Positions 12,636 to 14,311 of a stretch of 14,311 nucleotides of DNA are shown piece after piece. Numbering within the stretch: the first letter of the stretch is position 1; every line of letters starts with the position of its first letter. The position numbers were made by a program, and so were the translations under genes. This stretch comes from JBBREP01 sp036501845. GTDB taxonomy: Bacteria > Actinomycetota > Acidimicrobiia > IMCC26256 > PALSA-610. The DNA lies in contig DASXZO010000147.1 of NCBI GenBank assembly GCA_036501845.1, positions 1 through 14,311 on the forward strand, in the 5' to 3' direction. The notes beneath the pieces were generated by a model that saw only the letters and a list, made by a program, of their open reading frames with translations, ran no database searches and was not told where the DNA came from.

Positions 12636-13277
12636 ATGACGGCAACCGGAGATACGTCCGACGAGCTGCACCAACTCGTGGCCGGCGCGACCAACGCCGA
12701 CATCGCCGATCGCATCGGGTTCGTTGCCGAGCTCGACCGGCTGCGCCTCGTCGAACGGCGGACCTATGTCGCCGGCGGCGCGCGGCGCGAGAACACGGCC
12801 GAGCACTCGTGGCACGTTGCGACGATGGCACTCGTGCTGCAGCCGTTGCTCCGCTCGATCGACGTCGACAAGGTGGTGCGCATGATGCTCGTGCACGACA
12901 TCGTCGAGATCGACGCCGGCGATGTTGCCGTGTACGACTACGAGGCACGAGCCGCCAAGCAGGCAGAGGAGGCGGTCGCGGCCGAACGCATCTACGGGCT
13001 GCTCCCCGACGCGGTCGGCCCACCGTTGCGCGCACTGTGGGACGAGTACGAGGCCGGCGACACCGTCGACGCGCAGGCCGCGAAGGCCCTCGACCGGCTC
13101 GCGCCGCTCCTGCTGAACTGGTTGTCGCAGGGTCGCAGTTGGCGTGAGCTCGGCGTGCACGCCTCCGAGGTGCGGGCGGTGAACCTTCCCGTCGCCGAGC
13201 GGGTTTCGCCCGAGCTCGCCGCGCTGGTGCGCGCACTCATCGACAATGCCGTCGCACGCGGATGGCTGCCCGAGTAG
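12636..13277 (+). CDS. HD-domain phosphohydrolase (HDDC2/YfbR-like, probable 5'-nucleotidase)
   Basis: A 213-aa HD-superfamily hydrolase. Metal ligands are His57 in A-E-H-S-W-H, His87-Asp88 in L-V-H-D-I-V-E-I-D and Asp153 in K-A-L-D-R-L. Glu91 and the G-D at 95-96 are also conserved in the family. The arrangement and the segment D-A-V-G-P-P-L-R-A-L-W-D-E-Y-E resemble HDDC2 and bacterial YfbR-type 5'-deoxynucleotidases, which remove phosphate from deoxynucleoside monophosphates in the cytoplasm. ATG 12636 is preferred; an in-frame ATG at 12579 overlaps the esterase end and adds a Pro-rich tail not expected in the family. No clear -10 or Shine-Dalgarno precedes it, fitting internal position in a transcript. 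The DinB-MOSC gene starts 10 nt after its stop. Confidence 0.9.
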   Translation: MTATGDTSDELHQLVAGATNADIADRIGFVAELDRLRLVERRTYVAGGARRENTAEHSWHVATMALVLQPLLRSIDVDKVVRMMLVHDIVEIDAGDVAVYDYEARAAKQAEEAVAAERIYGLLPDAVGPPLRALWDEYEAGDTVDAQAAKALDRLAPLLLNWLSQGRSWRELGVHASEVRAVNLPVAERVSPELAALVRALIDNAVARGWLPE

Positions 13278-13287
13278 ACCAGTAGCG

Positions 13288-14289
13288 ATGGTCGATTACG
13301 GCAATGCTCCCGAACACGGTGAGCGGTGCGACGAGTGCCGCTTCGACGGCGCCGCGTACACCGACCTCGATGTCGCGGGCACACTGCGTGCGATCGCGCC
13401 TTGGTGGCAATTGCTCGTGCGCAACCTCGACGACGACGTGTTGCAACAGCGTCCTGCGCCCGGGGTGTGGTCGGCCGTCGAGTATGCCGAGCACTCCACC
13501 ATGGTCACGAGCGTGATCGCCATGGGTTTGGCGGCGCTACTCGAACACGACGGTGTCGACCTCGGCGCGGTGCCTGGCGATCCGGCGATGAGCGACACGC
13601 CGTCGACCAGCCCGATGGCCAACGCGCTGAGCACCCTCGAACGCGAAGTCGATGCCTACGCCGACCTCGCCGCGAAGTCGCTCGTGGAACCCGACCGTTT
13701 TCTCGTCCTCGACGGTGATCGATACCGCGCCGGCTGGCTCGTTCGTCACGGCCTGCACGACGCGCTGCATCACCTGCAAGACGTCGGGCGCGGCCTGCAC
13801 GCGCTCGGCGCCGGCACGCCAAGCCATGCCGGCACCGTGGTGCAGATCAACGTGTCGGACGGCGGTGTGCCCAAACGGCCGGTCGACGCGGTCGCGGTGG
13901 GATACCGCGGGCTCGAGCACGATCGCCAGCGGTCGCGCCGTCACCACGGTCGCGTGTGGCAGGCGCTCTGCCTCTACTCCACCGAGGCGATCGCACGGTT
14001 CCAGGCCGAAGGCCACCCGATCGAGTGGGGATCGGCGGGCGAGAACTTCACGGTCGAGGGAATCGACTGGGCCGCAGTGCGCCCGGGAACGAGGCTGCGC
14101 ATCGGTGATGTACTCGCCGAGATCTCGCTGCCCGCCTTGCCGTGCGGCCACAACGCCCGCTGGTTCACCGACGGCGATTTCAATCACATGCACCACGAGC
14201 GCGACTACACACGCACGCGCTGGTACGCACGAGTGCTCGAGGACGGCACCGTCCGCACCGGCGACAAGGTGCTCGTCGAACCCACCTGA
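13288..14289 (+). CDS. DinB-like / MOSC domain fusion protein
   Basis: A 333-aa two-domain protein. Residues 1-178 form a DinB/YfiT-type four-helix bundle: Cys14-x-x-Cys17-R-F-D near the start, and His69, His157 and His161 as the likely metal triad. Actinobacterial members include mycothiol-dependent transferases. Residues 183-333 form a MOSC domain (V-V-Q-I-N-V-S-D-G-G-V-P-K-R-P, G-E-N-F-T with Glu252-Asn253, and the conserved Cys286 in A-L-P-C-G-H-N). This domain is found at the molybdenum-cofactor sulfurase C-terminus and in YiiM-like proteins, where it binds or transfers sulfur. The protein is soluble and cytoplasmic by appearance. ATG 13288 is used; the longer ATG 13246 lies inside the HD gene. 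It is probably co-transcribed with the HD gene. The natural substrate is unknown. Confidence 0.9.
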   Translation: MVDYGNAPEHGERCDECRFDGAAYTDLDVAGTLRAIAPWWQLLVRNLDDDVLQQRPAPGVWSAVEYAEHSTMVTSVIAMGLAALLEHDGVDLGAVPGDPAMSDTPSTSPMANALSTLEREVDAYADLAAKSLVEPDRFLVLDGDRYRAGWLVRHGLHDALHHLQDVGRGLHALGAGTPSHAGTVVQINVSDGGVPKRPVDAVAVGYRGLEHDRQRSRRHHGRVWQALCLYSTEAIARFQAEGHPIEWGSAGENFTVEGIDWAAVRPGTRLRIGDVLAEISLPALPCGHNARWFTDGDFNHMHHERDYTRTRWYARVLEDGTVRTGDKVLVEPT

Positions 14290-14294
14290 GCGTC

Positions 14295-14306
14295 ACGCCC
14301 GGGCGT
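14295..14306. repeat. 12-bp perfect palindrome after the last gene
   Basis: ACGCCCGGGCGT is self-complementary and begins 5 nt after the stop of the DinB-MOSC gene. It may be part of a terminator or an operator for a gene beyond the window; there is too little sequence to decide. Confidence 0.3.
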
Positions 14307-14311
14307 CGGTT

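Overview
This is a GC-rich window with strongly G/C-ending codons and 14 confidently called protein genes plus one gene cut by the left edge. A 13E12/DUF222-HNH gene, a DinB domain with a CxxC-F-D N-terminus, Sulfotransfer_4-type and class C esterase genes, and many starts with no leader all point to an actinobacterium. An environmental Acidimicrobiia-like lineage is my guess, not something the sequence proves. I see no rRNA, tRNA, CRISPR array or intact insertion sequence.

Layout. Positions 1-108 (-) hold the first 36 codons of a gene divergent from a cytochrome P450 (125-1339). An amidohydrolase-2 family protein (1374-2555, -) is divergent from an isopenicillin N synthase-like 2-oxoglutarate/Fe(II) oxygenase (2579-3742). 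A group II PLP decarboxylase follows (3778-5109). Positions 5110-7350 look accessory: a small membrane protein (-), a transposase C-terminal relic, a gene-poor stretch with inverted repeats, and a DUF222-HNH (13E12-type) endonuclease. A two-CxxC zinc-ribbon protein (7350-7649, -) is divergent from a TauD/TfdA dioxygenase (7689-8597). Then come an unrecognised 143-aa protein behind a highly structured leader (8763-9194), a 120-aa membrane protein, an endonuclease/exonuclease/phosphatase-fold hydrolase, a short sulfotransferase, a class C beta-lactamase-like esterase, an HDDC2/YfbR-type HD phosphohydrolase, and a DinB-MOSC fusion.

How they work together. The left and centre are rich in oxidative and catabolic enzymes (P450, two 2OG oxygenases, amidohydrolase, decarboxylase, esterase) mixed with single-gene units. 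No complete pathway can be read from them. The last three genes (11399-14289) are closely spaced on one strand and may be co-transcribed. The HD phosphohydrolase and DinB-MOSC pair might act in nucleotide or base detoxification, which is inference.

Most notable. (1) A 111-bp in-frame insertion in the first oxygenase, bounded by 13-bp near-identical direct repeats. (2) A leader with three consecutive perfect hairpins, the last of which displays the Shine-Dalgarno GGAGG in its loop directly before ATG. (3) A recurrent -10-like element about 6 nt before the start codon, indicating leaderless transcripts, including two divergent gene pairs whose -10 elements overlap on opposite strands.
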